This document shows, piece by piece, positions 56,129-64,000 of a DNA stretch of 64,000 nucleotides. The first letter of the stretch is position 1. Each line of letters begins with the position of its first letter. The stretch lies in the NCBI RefSeq assembly GCF_034387475.1, contig NZ_JAXCIL010000001.1:3348001-3412000 (forward strand), written 5' to 3'. The DNA is from Pseudomonas sp. Teo4 (lineage in GTDB: Bacteria > Pseudomonadota > Gammaproteobacteria > Pseudomonadales > Pseudomonadaceae). Under the pieces are notes generated by a model that saw nothing but the letters and a program-made list of their open reading frames with translations, did no database searches and had not been told where the DNA came from. The translations under genes and the position numbers were made by a program.

Positions 56129-57073
56129 ATGCCTTACGACGCCTTCTGGCTTCCCGCCAGCGAGCATTGCAGCCTGTACGTGCACCAGTGGTTGCCGGCC
56201 ACACCGGTGAAGGCGGCGGTGTTGCTGGTGCATGGCATGGCCGAGCACGCTGGCCGTTACCAGCGCCTGGGCCAAGCCCTGAGCAACGCAGGTTTCGCGC
56301 TGTTCGCCCCAGACTTGCGGGGCCATGGTCGTACTGCCGAAGGAGGTAGCCTTGGCCTGTTTGCCAAGCAGCATGGCTGGAATGCCATACTCAACGACCT
56401 GGGCCTGCTGGCCCAGCACATCGGCCAGCAATTCCCCGGCACGCCGCTGTTCCTGCTGGGACACAGCATGGGCAGCTACATTGCCCAGTCATACCTGGTG
56501 CACCACAGTGCCAGCCTGCAGGGGGCGATCCTCAGCGGCTCCAACTTCCAGCCTGTGGCGCTGTATCGCGCAGCGCGCCTGATTGCCCGCCTGGAGGCTT
56601 GGCGCCAGGGGCCGATGGGCAAGAGCGCGCTGATCGACTGGCTGTCGTTCGGCTCGTTCAACAAGGCATTCAAACCCAACCGCACGGCCTTCGACTGGCT
56701 CAGCCGCGACCCATCGGAAGTCGACCTGTATGTGAACGACCCGCTGTGCGGCTTCCGTTGCACGAACCAGCTGTGGCTTGACCTGCTGCAAGGCCTGGCG
56801 CAAATCAGCCAGGCGAAGCACCTGGCGCAGATCGACCCGAACCTGCCGATACTGGTCATGGGCGGCGAATGTGATCCGGTGAGTGCCGGCAAGCGTCTCA
56901 CCCATCTGGCCGACGCCCTGCGCGCGACTGGCAATCGCCATGTACAATTGCGCGTCTATGCCCAGGCGCGGCACGAAGTACTCAATGAAACCAATCGTGA
57001 CGAGGTCACCGCCGATGTTCTCGGCTGGCTGGAACAAGCGCTGGCCCTTGGCCGCCCTGCTCGCAGTGAATGA
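56129..57073 (+). CDS. alpha/beta hydrolase, monoacylglycerol lipase / lysophospholipase-like
   Basis: 314 residues, intact, from ATG 56129 (MPYDAFWLPASEHCSLYVHQ). The fold motifs are VLLVHGMAEHAGRYQRLGQA (oxyanion), PDLRGHGRTA, the nucleophile elbow LFLLGHSMGSYIAQS, the acid in MGGECDPVSAGK and the His in YAQARHEVLNETNR. This is the serine-hydrolase set of the PldB/MGL group. No signal peptide, so probably cytosolic. Divergent from fadD2 and followed by the PhaJ-type hydratase gene 33 bases on; the context suggests release of fatty acids from lipids feeding beta-oxidation or PHA synthesis. Confidence 0.88.
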   Translation: MPYDAFWLPASEHCSLYVHQWLPATPVKAAVLLVHGMAEHAGRYQRLGQALSNAGFALFAPDLRGHGRTAEGGSLGLFAKQHGWNAILNDLGLLAQHIGQQFPGTPLFLLGHSMGSYIAQSYLVHHSASLQGAILSGSNFQPVALYRAARLIARLEAWRQGPMGKSALIDWLSFGSFNKAFKPNRTAFDWLSRDPSEVDLYVNDPLCGFRCTNQLWLDLLQGLAQISQAKHLAQIDPNLPILVMGGECDPVSAGKRLTHLADALRATGNRHVQLRVYAQARHEVLNETNRDEVTADVLGWLEQALALGRPARSE

Positions 57074-57106
57074 TTGCCGCCTCGTCCGCCCATTAAGGAA
57101 GCCCCG

Positions 57107-57576
57107 ATGACCCAGGTCACCAACACGCCTTACGAAGCCTTGAAGTCGGCCAGAAGGCCAGCTACGAAAAGTCCGTGGAAGAACGCGACATCCAGCTGTT
57201 CGCCGCGATGTCCGGTGACCACAACCCGGTGCACCTGGATGCCGAGTTCGCTGCCAAGAGCATGTTCCGCGAGCGTATCGCCCACGGCATGTTCAGCGGT
57301 GCCCTGATCAGCGCTGCGGTGGCCTGCACCCTGCCAGGCCCCGGCACTATCTATCTGGGCCAGAAGATGAGCTTCCAGAAACCGGTGAAGATCGGCGACA
57401 CCCTGACCGTACGCCTGGAAATTCTCGAGAAACTGCCGAAGTTCAAGGTGCGCATCGCCACCAACGTGTACAACCAGAACGATGAACTGGTCGTCGAGGG
57501 CGAGGCCGAGATCCTGGCGCCACGCAAGCAGCAGACCGTTGAACTGGTGTCGCCGCCTAACTTCGTGGCGAGCTGA
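57107..57576 (+). pseudogene. phaJ1: (R)-specific enoyl-CoA hydratase, MaoC/PhaJ family, one frameshift
   Basis: ATG 57107 (AAGGAA upstream) opens MTQVTNTPYEAL. One G is missing near 57142 (TTGAAG for TTGGAAG), after which the frame reads VEERDIQLFAAMSGDHNPVH and continues intact to 57576. The hydratase-2 motif DHNPVHLDAEFAA supplies Asp and His, followed by HGMFSGALISAAVA. About 156 residues, normal for PhaJ. The enzyme makes (R)-3-hydroxyacyl-CoA from enoyl-CoA, linking beta-oxidation to medium-chain polyhydroxyalkanoate. The symbol phaJ1 follows its close match to the P. aeruginosa PhaJ1 sequence as I remember it and its position next to fadD. Confidence 0.85.
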
Positions 57577-57594
57577 TCGGGCAAGCCCGCACTG

Positions 57595-57685
57595 GCCCTA
57601 TCGCCGGCGAGCCGGCTCCCACACTGACCGCGTCGACCTCGAGATCAACGCTGTACCTGTGGGAACCGGCTTGCGGCGATAGGGC
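57595..57685. repeat. REP inverted pair (tatcgccggcgagccggctccc family)
   Basis: CCCTATCGCCGGCGAGCCGG at 57597 faces CCGGCTTGCGGCGATAGGG near 57685; the centre has diverged. It lies between the convergent phaJ and sigma-factor genes. Confidence 0.8.
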
Positions 57686-57693
57686 CAGCAGCG

Positions 57694-58934
57694 TCATCCC
57701 CCAAGCGCGCGCAGCCGACCTTCTATATGCCGCCGCTCCGGCGCCTGCCGGGTCAGCTCCAGCGCTCGCTTCCAGGCCACACGCGCCTGCTCCACATTCC
57801 CCAACTGATGATGCAGCTCAGCTCTAGCCGCATGCGCCAGGTGGTAATCCTGCAACTCCCCGGCAGCCAGCACCGCCTCTACCGCCCGTAATCCGGCCTC
57901 GGCCCATCGCGCTTGGCCAGCGCCACCGCCCGATTGAGCGCGACCACGGGCGATGGCCAATGCCGCAACAACTCATCATAAAGCCCGACAATCTCAGCCC
58001 AGTCGGTCTGCCCGGCCGTCGTGGCTTCGGCATGCACCGCAGCAATCGCAGCCTGCAAGGTATAAGCGCCGAACGCCCGGCTGCGCAGCGCCTGACGTAC
58101 CAGCGCGCAGCCTTCAGCGATCTGTTCATGGTTCCACAGGCTACGGTCCTGTTGCTCCAGCAACACCAGATTGCCCTGCGCATCACTTCGCGCCCGCAGC
58201 CTTGACGCCTGCAACAGCATCAAGGCCAACAGGCCGATCACTTCCGGCTCGGGCAGCAGCTCAACCAGCAGTCGGCCCAAGCGGATGGCCTCATCGGTCA
58301 GCTCCTGCTGCACAAGGGCCTCGCCGAATGACGCCGAATACCCTTCGTTGAACACCAGGTAGATCACCCGCAGCACACTTTCCAGGCGCTCTGGCAACTC
58401 GTTCAGCTCCGGCACCAGGTAAGGGATGCCAGCATCGCGGATCTTCGCCTTGGCGCGCACGATGCGCTGGGCGATGGTCGCCGGGCTCAACAGGAAGGCC
58501 CGGGCAATCTGCTCGGTGGTCAGGTCGCACACTTCACGCAGGGTCAAAGGCACCTGCGCATCCGCAGCCAGTGCCGGGTGGCAACAGGTGAAGATCAGCC
58601 GCAGGCGGTCATCGGCCAGCAGTTCTTCTTCGCTCGGGTCCTGGCCCTGTCCTTCGATGAGCATGATCAGGTCTGCCTGGGAGCGGTCGAATCGGGCACG
58701 TCGGCGCAAGGCGTCGATGGCCTTGAAGCGGCCGGTCGACACCAGCCACGCCCGCGGATTATCAGGAATGCCCGCCTGCTGCCAACGTTCGACGGCAATG
58801 AAGAAGGCTTCATGCATGGCCTCCTCGGCCAAGTCGAAATCCCCAAGCAAACGAATCAGGGTGGCCAGAATGCGCCGTGAATCGCGACGGTACACCGCCT
58901 CGACTTCGGCACGTACCTGCGCAACGCCGGCCAT
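57694..58934 (-). pseudogene. ECF-type RNA polymerase sigma factor with C-terminal TPR-like domain (ECF42-like), one frameshift
   Basis: ATG 58934 opens MAGVAQVRAEVEAVYRRDSR. Region 2 reads LATLIRLLGDFDLAEEAMHE and PRAWLVSTGRFKAIDALRRR. Region 4 is LTLREVCDLTTEQIARAFLL and SPATIAQRIVRAKAKIRDA. A long helical extension follows (LPELNELPERL-type segment, then EGCALVRQALRSRAFGAYTL). The frame breaks near 57910 and ends AGELQDYHLAHAARAELHHQ to GRLRALGG at 57694. The extension and the DGPF and SRPBCC genes upstream on the same strand match the ECF42 type, which has no classical anti-sigma factor. Start overlaps the stop of the SRPBCC gene by one base. Confidence 0.87.
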
Positions 58935-59419
58935 CAGTCCGGCATCCGCTGAGTCACCACCTCCACCAGGCGATCCAGGCTTTCTCCCCAGCCCTGATGG
59001 AAGCCCATTTCTTCATGGGCCCGACTATCGGCGGCACTCCAGTGCCAGGCGCGTGCGGTATAGCGGGTTTTGCCCTGCTCCTCGTCAAAGGTCACGACGG
59101 CCGTCATGAACGCCTTGTCCGACGGTACCCAACCGGGGCCGAAGGCATCGGTGAACACCAGGCGCCGGGGAGCGGCAATTTCAAGGAACACGCCCTGGGT
59201 AGGGAACTCACTGCCGTCGGGCGCGCGCATGAGGGTGCGGAACAGGCCGCCCACCCACAGCTGCATCTCGCATTCGGGGGTGGTCATGCCATGGGGTCCC
59301 CACCACTGCATCAGCCATTCAGGTTCGGTCCAGGCTCGGAACACTTTGGCAGGCGGCGCATCGATCAGGCGGCTGATGGACAGTTCATGTTTCGCTTCTG
59401 CAGAGGGTGCCAGCGTCAT
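58934..59419 (-). CDS. SRPBCC (AHSA1-like) family protein
   Basis: 161 residues, intact. MTLAPSAEAKHELSISRLID leads into the START-like cavity fold: PAKVFRAWTEPEWLMQWWGP is the AHSA1 signature, then GGLFRTLMRAPDGSEFPTQG and a C-terminal helix MGFHQGWGESLDRLVEVVTQ. It is a soluble ligand-binding domain; the ligand is unknown. It sits between a DGPF protein and the ECF sigma factor, a combination recurring around ECF42-type genes, so it is probably under their control. Confidence 0.88.
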   Translation of the reverse strand: MTLAPSAEAKHELSISRLIDAPPAKVFRAWTEPEWLMQWWGPHGMTTPECEMQLWVGGLFRTLMRAPDGSEFPTQGVFLEIAAPRRLVFTDAFGPGWVPSDKAFMTAVVTFDEEQGKTRYTARAWHWSAADSRAHEEMGFHQGWGESLDRLVEVVTQRMPD

Positions 59420-59440
59420 TCTTGTTGTTCTCCGCTCAGG

Positions 59441-59785
59441 TCAGGGTTGCAGATCACGCACCGGCCGAACTTCCACGCTGCCGACCCGTGCCGCCGGTAT
59501 GCCCTTGGCAATATTCAAGGCTTCGTTCAAGTCCCGGGCATCTACCAGGTAAAAGCCGGCCAGTTGCTCCTTGGTTTCGGCGAACGGCCCATCGGTGAGG
59601 CTCATGCGGCCACCCCGCATGCGCACCGTGGTGGCGGTCTGCACCGGCTTGAGCGCCTCGGCCGCCAGCATGCGCCCCGAGTTTTGCAATGACTGTGCGT
59701 AAGCCATGCATTCGGCGTCTTCCGGGCTGTCGGGCAGGCTGTGCAGCAGCCCTTCGTCACAATAGACCAGGCACAGGTATTTCAT
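59441..59785 (-). CDS. YCII/DGPF-domain protein
   Basis: ATG 59785 gives 114 residues beginning MKYLCLVYCDEGLLHSLPDS. The family tag SLTDGPFAETKEQLAGFYLV is the DGPF motif, with the fold resembling YciI. The frame extends to 59956, but that part is out of character. DGPF proteins accompany ECF42 sigma factors and are thought to be part of the same regulatory unit; their activity is not established. Lies 22 bases ahead of the SRPBCC gene. Confidence 0.88.
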   Translation of the reverse strand: MKYLCLVYCDEGLLHSLPDSPEDAECMAYAQSLQNSGRMLAAEALKPVQTATTVRMRGGRMSLTDGPFAETKEQLAGFYLVDARDLNEALNIAKGIPAARVGSVEVRPVRDLQP

Positions 59786-59829
59786 GGTCGCCTCCAGGGC
59801 ATTGAAACAGTGCGTTTGGCGATATCGGC

Positions 59830-60255
59830 TCAAGGCTTGAGATCGAACAGTGCTTTTTGCGTTTCCATGTCGAACGGCGCCGACCAGTGCTCGTGAATGA
59901 CTTGCCATTGCCCGGCGCGGCGGCGGTAGCCGACTGTGGCGCGCATGAAGCCGCACTGGCTTTCGTCATCCGACGGGCCGCAACGGTTGAGCCAGTGGGC
60001 CAGGCCCAGGTCGCCATCTGCGTGGACGGTGAGTTGGGCAAGCTCGAAAATCATCGGCCCGGTGCAGAACCCCATGCACATTTCCCAATGCGCCCGGTAG
60101 GCGGCCTTGCCCTTGAACTGCAGTTCCTTGATGGCGTCGAAGGCGACGATATCGTCGGCATAGGGCGCGGCGATGCCATCCAGGTCGCGATCACGTACGG
60201 CCTGCATCCAGGTATCGATGAGTTGACGGATTTCGGTTTCGGCTGCGCTGTTCAT
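59830..60255 (-). CDS. SnoaL-like / DUF4440 polyketide-cyclase-fold protein
   Basis: ATG 60255 (MNSAAETEIRQLIDTWMQAV) gives 141 residues. The frame is open further upstream, but a ribosome-binding site (AGGAG, in CGCAGGAGTTCGCCG) favours this start. The cone-shaped alpha+beta barrel is indicated by RDRDLDGIAAPYADDIVAFD, KGKAAYRAHWEMCM and GYRRRAGQWQVIHEHWSAPF, typical of SnoaL_3. Small soluble enzyme or binding protein. Forty-four bases ahead of the DGPF gene on the same strand; probably the first gene of the sigma-factor operon. Confidence 0.85.
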   Translation of the reverse strand: MNSAAETEIRQLIDTWMQAVRDRDLDGIAAPYADDIVAFDAIKELQFKGKAAYRAHWEMCMGFCTGPMIFELAQLTVHADGDLGLAHWLNRCGPSDDESQCGFMRATVGYRRRAGQWQVIHEHWSAPFDMETQKALFDLKP

Positions 60256-60358
60256 CGGCGAACTCCTGCGCTCGGTCATGAGCAGTTTGGCGCAGGTGTG
60301 TCCTGCGCCCTCACCTCTTGGTCGAACGGTAGCCGGGGAAATCGACAGGCCGATGAAA

Positions 60359-60834
60359 TTATTTGCGTTGCAACGGCACCCAGATTTCCATGGCCGCATC
60401 CGGGTGCGCCGGGTCGAAACCTGCCGGATAGCGCTCGAACAAGGCCGCGTCGGCCTGCTGCAGGCCTGACTGAGCCAACCAGGCAAACAGGCCTTGGAAG
60501 GTGCCCTTCAATTCCTGCAGGCTGCCGCGATGTTCGAACACTGCGTAGTGTTGCGGTGCCAGCTGCAACGTCGTGAACCCTTCGGGGAGCGCCCGGGTGG
60601 CGCTCACCTCGACCGCCGCCAGGTAGTCGAAACCACCACGCTCGTCGGGGTGATAGCACACACCGTAGCTGTCTTGCCCAAACAACCACGGCGCATCGCC
60701 ACCGTGATCGACGAAACGCTGCCACAACAGTGGCAACCCACTCAGGTTGCTCAGGTTGAAACGTTCGCACAAACCCGCGAGTGTCAGCGCTCGGCCATCC
60801 TCGTAGCGTGCGGGGGAATCGGCAGTGTGCTCAT
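60359..60834 (-). pseudogene. GyrI-like small-molecule-binding protein, one frameshift
   Basis: ATG 60834 begins MSTLPIP and a CCCCC run at about 60811-60815 shifts the frame. The rest reads ARYEDGRALTLAGLCERFNL and LPLLWQRFVDHGGDAPWLFG. GVCYHPDERGGFDYLAAVEV and YAVFEHRGSLQEL are the two halves of the GyrI/SOUL-like effector-binding fold, ending EIWVPLQRK at 60359. About 157 residues. Such stand-alone domains bind hydrophobic cations or inhibit gyrase; no AraC HTH is attached. It lies divergently beside an AraC regulator. Confidence 0.8.
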
Positions 60835-60927
60835 GTCCGTCGCCTCATTGATTAAGCCCAACCAGGCATTGCCTGGCCTGCACTGGTTCGATAGCGTAGC
60901 GCAGATCAGCCCACCAGATTTTGACCC

Positions 60928-61735
60928 ATGCCCCTGACCTGCGAAGCCCTGCATGTGTGCCCCCAGCTCGAACTTTCGTGGGTGCGTGCCGCAGGTGGCG
61001 CCAGCTTTGCCCGGCATACCCACGATGAGTATGTACTGGGTGCGAACCTGAGTGGGCACGAACGCATCTGGCTGGACGGACGCGAACTGGACGTGCTGCC
61101 CGGCCAGGTAACGCTCTACAACCCCTTGGCCGTGCAAGGCTCGGCCTTCGGCGCGGAGCCTGTCGAATACATCAGCGTGCATTTGTCGGCCGAAGCGCTG
61201 TGCCAGGTGATCGACCAGGAAAACCTGCGCTCCACCCGGCAGGCACCCAGCTTCGAGCAAGGCGTGTTGCAACACCGGGGCTGTTCAAGGCGCTGGCAGA
61301 GCTGGCCGCGCCTCTGCGCACGATCAGGAGCAGGCGCAACTGCTGCTGTTCGCACAGTTGCTCGAACAATCGTCAGTGCGCCCCGGCGAGCAGGCGCCTG
61401 CCATCGACCGTAGCGTCGCCTATATGCGTGCCCATCTTGGACAGCGTTTGCAACTGGAGCAGTTGGCGAGCATTGCCGGCCTGAGCAAGTACCACTACGT
61501 GCGCTGCTTCAAGAAAGCCACCGGACTAGGCCCGTTGCAGTACCACATGCAACTGCGTCTGATCGAAGCCCGCCAACGTCTGCGGCTGGGCCTGCATCCC
61601 CAGGATGTGGCATTGGGTCTGGGCTTCTACGACCAGAGCCACTTCATCACGGCCTTCCGCCGCGTCCACGGCGTCACCCCGCACCAGTATTCGACCGTTT
61701 ACAAAGGCGGGCTTGCCAGAATGAATTCGCGGTAG
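60928..61735 (+). pseudogene. AraC-family transcriptional regulator, two frameshifts
   Basis: ATG 60928 opens MPLTCEALHVCPQLELSWVR. The N-terminal cupin reads SFARHTHDEYVLGANLSGHE and LDVLPGQVTLYNPLAVQGSA. Breaks near 61283 and 61320 lead to QLLLFAQLLEQSS and then the double HTH: LQLEQLASIAGLSKYHYVRC and DVALGLGFYDQSHFITAFRR with the GVTPHQY end. About 270 residues. It converges on, and overlaps by 37 bases, the LysE-type exporter gene, a pair arrangement common for AraC regulators controlling an amino acid exporter in pseudomonads. Confidence 0.87.
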
Positions 61736-62342
61736 CCGGAAACGACCACATATACCGCGAAATAACAGAAAATCGCCGCCGACAGCAGGTAGGACCAGGT
61801 CAGCAAGCGGTCACCCAGCAAGCGCCCGCCATGGCTGGCGATACCACACAGGGACAGGCACCAGACCAGCCCGGCCGCGAAGAAACCACCGAGGAACAGC
61901 CCGGCTTCGACCAGGCTACCGCCCCCGGAGCGGGAGATCAGCACCCCGCCAACTGCCGCGAACCACAGAATGGCGCTGGGCGACGACATGGCCAGAAAGA
62001 TCCCCGCAGGAATTCCCGCCACCCCGACTCCACCACCACCTGCCCTCGCGCCTCCATGTGCCCGCCTCGCCAGGCCGCCAGCAGCATTTTCAACGCGAAC
62101 CACACCAGCATCGCCGAGCCACCCAGCCACAGGACCCAGCGCACGGCTTCGAACTGCAGCAGAACGGTCATCCCGGCCAACGCCGCCACCGCGTAGAGCA
62201 GGTCACCCACACAGGTGCCAAGGCCCAGCCAGAAGCCTTGAAGAAAACCACGCTGCATGGCCAGGGTGATCATGGCGATGTTGGCCACGCCGATGTCCAG
62301 GCACAGGGACAGGCTGAGGAGAAAACCGTTGGAAAAAGGCAT
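61699..62342 (-). pseudogene. LysE-family amino acid exporter, one frameshift
   Basis: ATG 62342 opens MPFSNGFLLSLSLCLDIGVA, the first TM with the conserved N/D-x-G region. AMQRGFLQGFWLGLGTCVGD is the LysE/RhtB signature loop. A break near 62010 leads to IPAGIFLAMSSPSAILWFAA, another conserved segment, and to the last helices ending SGYREFILASPPL at 61699. About 214 residues, six TM helices. Expected to export amino acids or related metabolites. Its 3' end overlaps the AraC gene convergently. Confidence 0.87.
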
Positions 62343-62423
62343 CGAGGGCTCGGCTACACGTTGAAGACAAGCGCCATTTCAGCACGCACGAGTGCGCGCT
62401 GTATTGGAAGTAATTGCGCTTGG

Positions 62424-62756
62424 TCAGGCCAATGTCGCTTGCTCGAACACTTCGTCAGCCCACTGGTTCAAGCTCTTGCCTGCGGCACGCGCAGCAACAC
62501 TCGCAGCCGCGTGAACCTCTGGCCGTATACGCAGCATGACCTTGCCGGAAGCGGGCTTCTCCGGACTGATACCCTGCTCTGCACAATCGGCCAGGTAATC
62601 GTCCAGAGCCTCGCGAAACGCTTCATGCAACTCGGGAACGGAGCTTGCGTGAAAACTGATGATGTCTCGGATGCCGAGCACGCGGCCGACAAAGATGTCG
62701 TCACGCTCATCGTATTCGATACGGGCGGCATAACCCTTGTAACGCATGCAACTCAT
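62424..62756 (-). CDS. hicB: HicB-family antitoxin
   Basis: 110 residues, intact. The N-terminal partial RNase-H-like fold reads RYKGYAARIEYDERDDIFVG and VPELHEAFREALDDYLADCA. The C-terminal ribbon-helix-helix is KVMLRIRPEVHAAASVAARA with KSLNQWADEVFEQA. HicB binds and inhibits the HicA RNase and represses the operon. Its start overlaps the hicA stop (ATGA at 62753-62756), giving the toxin-first order typical of hicAB. Confidence 0.93.
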   Translation of the reverse strand: MSCMRYKGYAARIEYDERDDIFVGRVLGIRDIISFHASSVPELHEAFREALDDYLADCAEQGISPEKPASGKVMLRIRPEVHAAASVAARAAGKSLNQWADEVFEQATLA

Positions 62757-63007
62757 AGGCTGACTCCTGCCCGCAAGAGAAATTCGCGGGCCTCTTCTAT
62801 CTGATACCGCTTGGCTTCCTTACCTGGGTGCGGTCGATGGCATCTCCAGAGTTGCCCACGAAGCACGAGCTTGACCCTGGAACCCTGCCGCTCGTGCACT
62901 TGCCCTCCGAGATAAAGCACCAAGGCCTCGATCTCGGAGAAAGCCAATGACGCCGTGGTGGGCGTTCTGAAAATTGCTTCGCTGATCTTGCGGTATCGAG
63001 TGTTCAT
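62753..63007 (-). CDS. hicA: HicA-family mRNA interferase toxin
   Basis: 84 residues from ATG 63007: MNTRYRKISEAIFRTPTTAS. The dsRBD-like fold has GGQVHERQGSRVKLVLRGQL and HRPHPGKEAKRYQIEEAREF. The position usually held by catalytic His in GSH is Arg (GSR), as in one HicA subgroup, with HRPHP possibly supplying the active histidine. It cleaves mRNA and is neutralised by HicB. A palindrome 8 bases before the start is the probable operator. Confidence 0.9.
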   Translation of the reverse strand: MNTRYRKISEAIFRTPTTASLAFSEIEALVLYLGGQVHERQGSRVKLVLRGQLWRCHRPHPGKEAKRYQIEEAREFLLRAGVSL

Positions 63008-63014
63008 CGAAAGA

Positions 63015-63035
63015 TGCTATCAAAATAAGATAGCA
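63015..63035. promoter_or_regulatory. HicB operator palindrome
   Basis: TGCTATC-AAAATAA-GATAGCA, perfect 7-base arms, directly upstream of hicA. AT-rich centre suits a -10 element. Confidence 0.65.
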
Positions 63036-63064
63036 CTTTTTCCCCGACTTTCATTCAAGATCTT

Positions 63065-64000
63065 TCACCCCCGCAAAACCTCCGCATACCGCTCACGATC
63101 CACATTAGCCCCACTCAACACCACCGCCACACGCTTGCCAGCCTGCTTGCCACGCTCCTGCATGAGCGCTGCCAACGCCGCAGCCCCAGCGCCTTCAGCC
63201 GTGTTGTGGGTAGTTTCGTGATACAGGCGCATGGCTTCGGCGATTTCGCTGTCGTCCACCCGCACGATACGGGCCGCGTGCTCGCGCACCAGGGCGAAGG
63301 CATCGGCATGGGGCACCCGGCAGGCCATGCCATCGGCGAAGGTCTCGGCGGTGGCCGTAGTGACGATGCGTCCTTGCTCGAAGCTCTGCGCATAAGCATC
63401 CGCCGCACTGGAAACCACACCCACGATTTCAGTGTTCAAGCCCAGCAGATTGCGCGCCTGGATCAGCCCGCAAATGCCCGAGCCCATGCCGATCGGCACA
63501 TACACGCAGTCCAGTTCTTGCACGGCCTCGAACAGCTCCAGGGCGTAGGTCGCCACCCCACGCACCAGCTCAGGGTGGAACGAGGGCACCATGGTGTAGC
63601 CCAGCTCGGCGGCCATTCGCCCGGCCTCTTCACGGGCCACGTCAAAGTCCACGCCATACTCGACCAGCTCGGCGCCCAGCGCACGCATGGCAGCGTTCTT
63701 CTCCCGGGAGTTGCCTTGCGGCACCACGATCACCAATGGCAGGCCGGCCTGACGTGCCGCCAAGGCCATGCTCTGGCCATGGTTGCCACGGGTCGCAGTG
63801 ACCAGGCCACGGGGTGGCGTGCCGCCCTCCAGCAATGAGCGCACATACACCAGCCCGCCGCGTACCTTGAAGGCCCCGGTGGGCGCATGATTCTCGTGCT
63901 TGACCCACACCTGGCAGCCCAGCCGCGCAGCCAGCAATGGCCAGGCATGCTGCGGGGTGGCGGGTACGTGCTGGTGAACGAATGCGGCGGCTTCACGCAA
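63065..64000 (-). CDS. threonine dehydratase-like PLP enzyme (partial, runs off right edge)
   Basis: At least 311 residues; the N-terminus lies beyond base 64000. The PLP Lys is in PTGAFKVRGG, the substrate loop TATRGNHGQSMA and the glycine-rich phosphate cup PIGMGSGICGLI. The end reads VAVVLSGANVDRERYAEVLR. These are the fold-type II signatures of serine/threonine dehydratases (and of some racemases). No C-terminal ACT domain is present after residue 300, so it would be the catabolic, feedback-insensitive kind. It faces away from hicA on the same strand, 58 bases behind it. Confidence 0.88.
   Translation of the reverse strand: MREAAAFVHQHVPATPQHAWPLLAARLGCQVWVKHENHAPTGAFKVRGGLVYVRSLLEGGTPPRGLVTATRGNHGQSMALAARQAGLPLVIVVPQGNSREKNAAMRALGAELVEYGVDFDVAREEAGRMAAELGYTMVPSFHPELVRGVATYALELFEAVQELDCVYVPIGMGSGICGLIQARNLLGLNTEIVGVVSSAADAYAQSFEQGRIVTTATAETFADGMACRVPHADAFALVREHAARIVRVDDSEIAEAMRLYHETTHNTAEGAGAAALAALMQERGKQAGKRVAVVLSGANVDRERYAEVLRG

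Overview
The window is high-GC Pseudomonas DNA, most likely from the P. putida group. The evidence is the family of inverted repeats built on cgcgggtaaacccgctcccaca, and a right half whose gene order (azoreductase, putative porin, KAS III, hrpA, a puuA/puuB-like pair, tandem fadD, a PhaJ-type hydratase) fits the P. putida chromosome as I remember it.

Layout. Bases 1 to about 32265 are a genomic island. Its right end lies inside a mechanosensitive-channel (MscS-type) gene, of which only the 3' part remains (about 32266-33014). The end of the island carries three long, ATGA-coupled tyrosine-recombinase-like genes (26063-31612) resembling gamma-mobile-trio style or Tn554-like recombinase sets. 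The cargo is rich in defence-type genes. From left to right it holds: an HExxH metalloprotease-like gene cut by the window edge; a zinc-ribbon protein; a four-helix membrane protein; a ubiquitin-like conjugation pair (E2-E1-JAB fusion behind a metallo-beta-lactamase-fold gene); an IS66 scar; small genes; a HEPN-like gene; a HAD hydrolase; an OLD-type ATPase/Toprim nuclease; a PfkB-deoxyribosyltransferase / QueC / nitroreductase operon facing a glycosylase plus adenine-methylase operon; HTH regulators; and an intact ApeA-type HEPN protein.

Bases 33015-64000 are core chromosome. They hold two transporters, azoR, a LysR regulator, an alpha/beta hydrolase, ppiA, an ABC exporter, a porin, KAS III, hrpA, glutamylpolyamine-type catabolic genes, fadD1/fadD2, a lipase-like hydrolase, phaJ, an ECF sigma factor with DGPF/SRPBCC/SnoaL genes, araC/lysE, hicAB and a partial threonine dehydratase.

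An important caveat is that roughly two dozen genes in each half are broken by single-base frameshifts, often in short homopolymers, and housekeeping genes such as hrpA are affected as often as island genes. This looks like uncorrected long-read indel error rather than decay. Genes typed here as pseudogene are those whose frame is not open in the given sequence; most are probably intact in the organism. No tRNA, rRNA or CRISPR array was seen.

The two parts most worth study are the MBL/E2-E1-JAB/4TM locus (2206-6478) and the deazaguanine-like / nucleobase module (14366-18654). The latter combines a PfkB-NDT fusion, a QueC-like enzyme, a SagB-like nitroreductase, an OGG-like glycosylase and a DNA adenine methylase.
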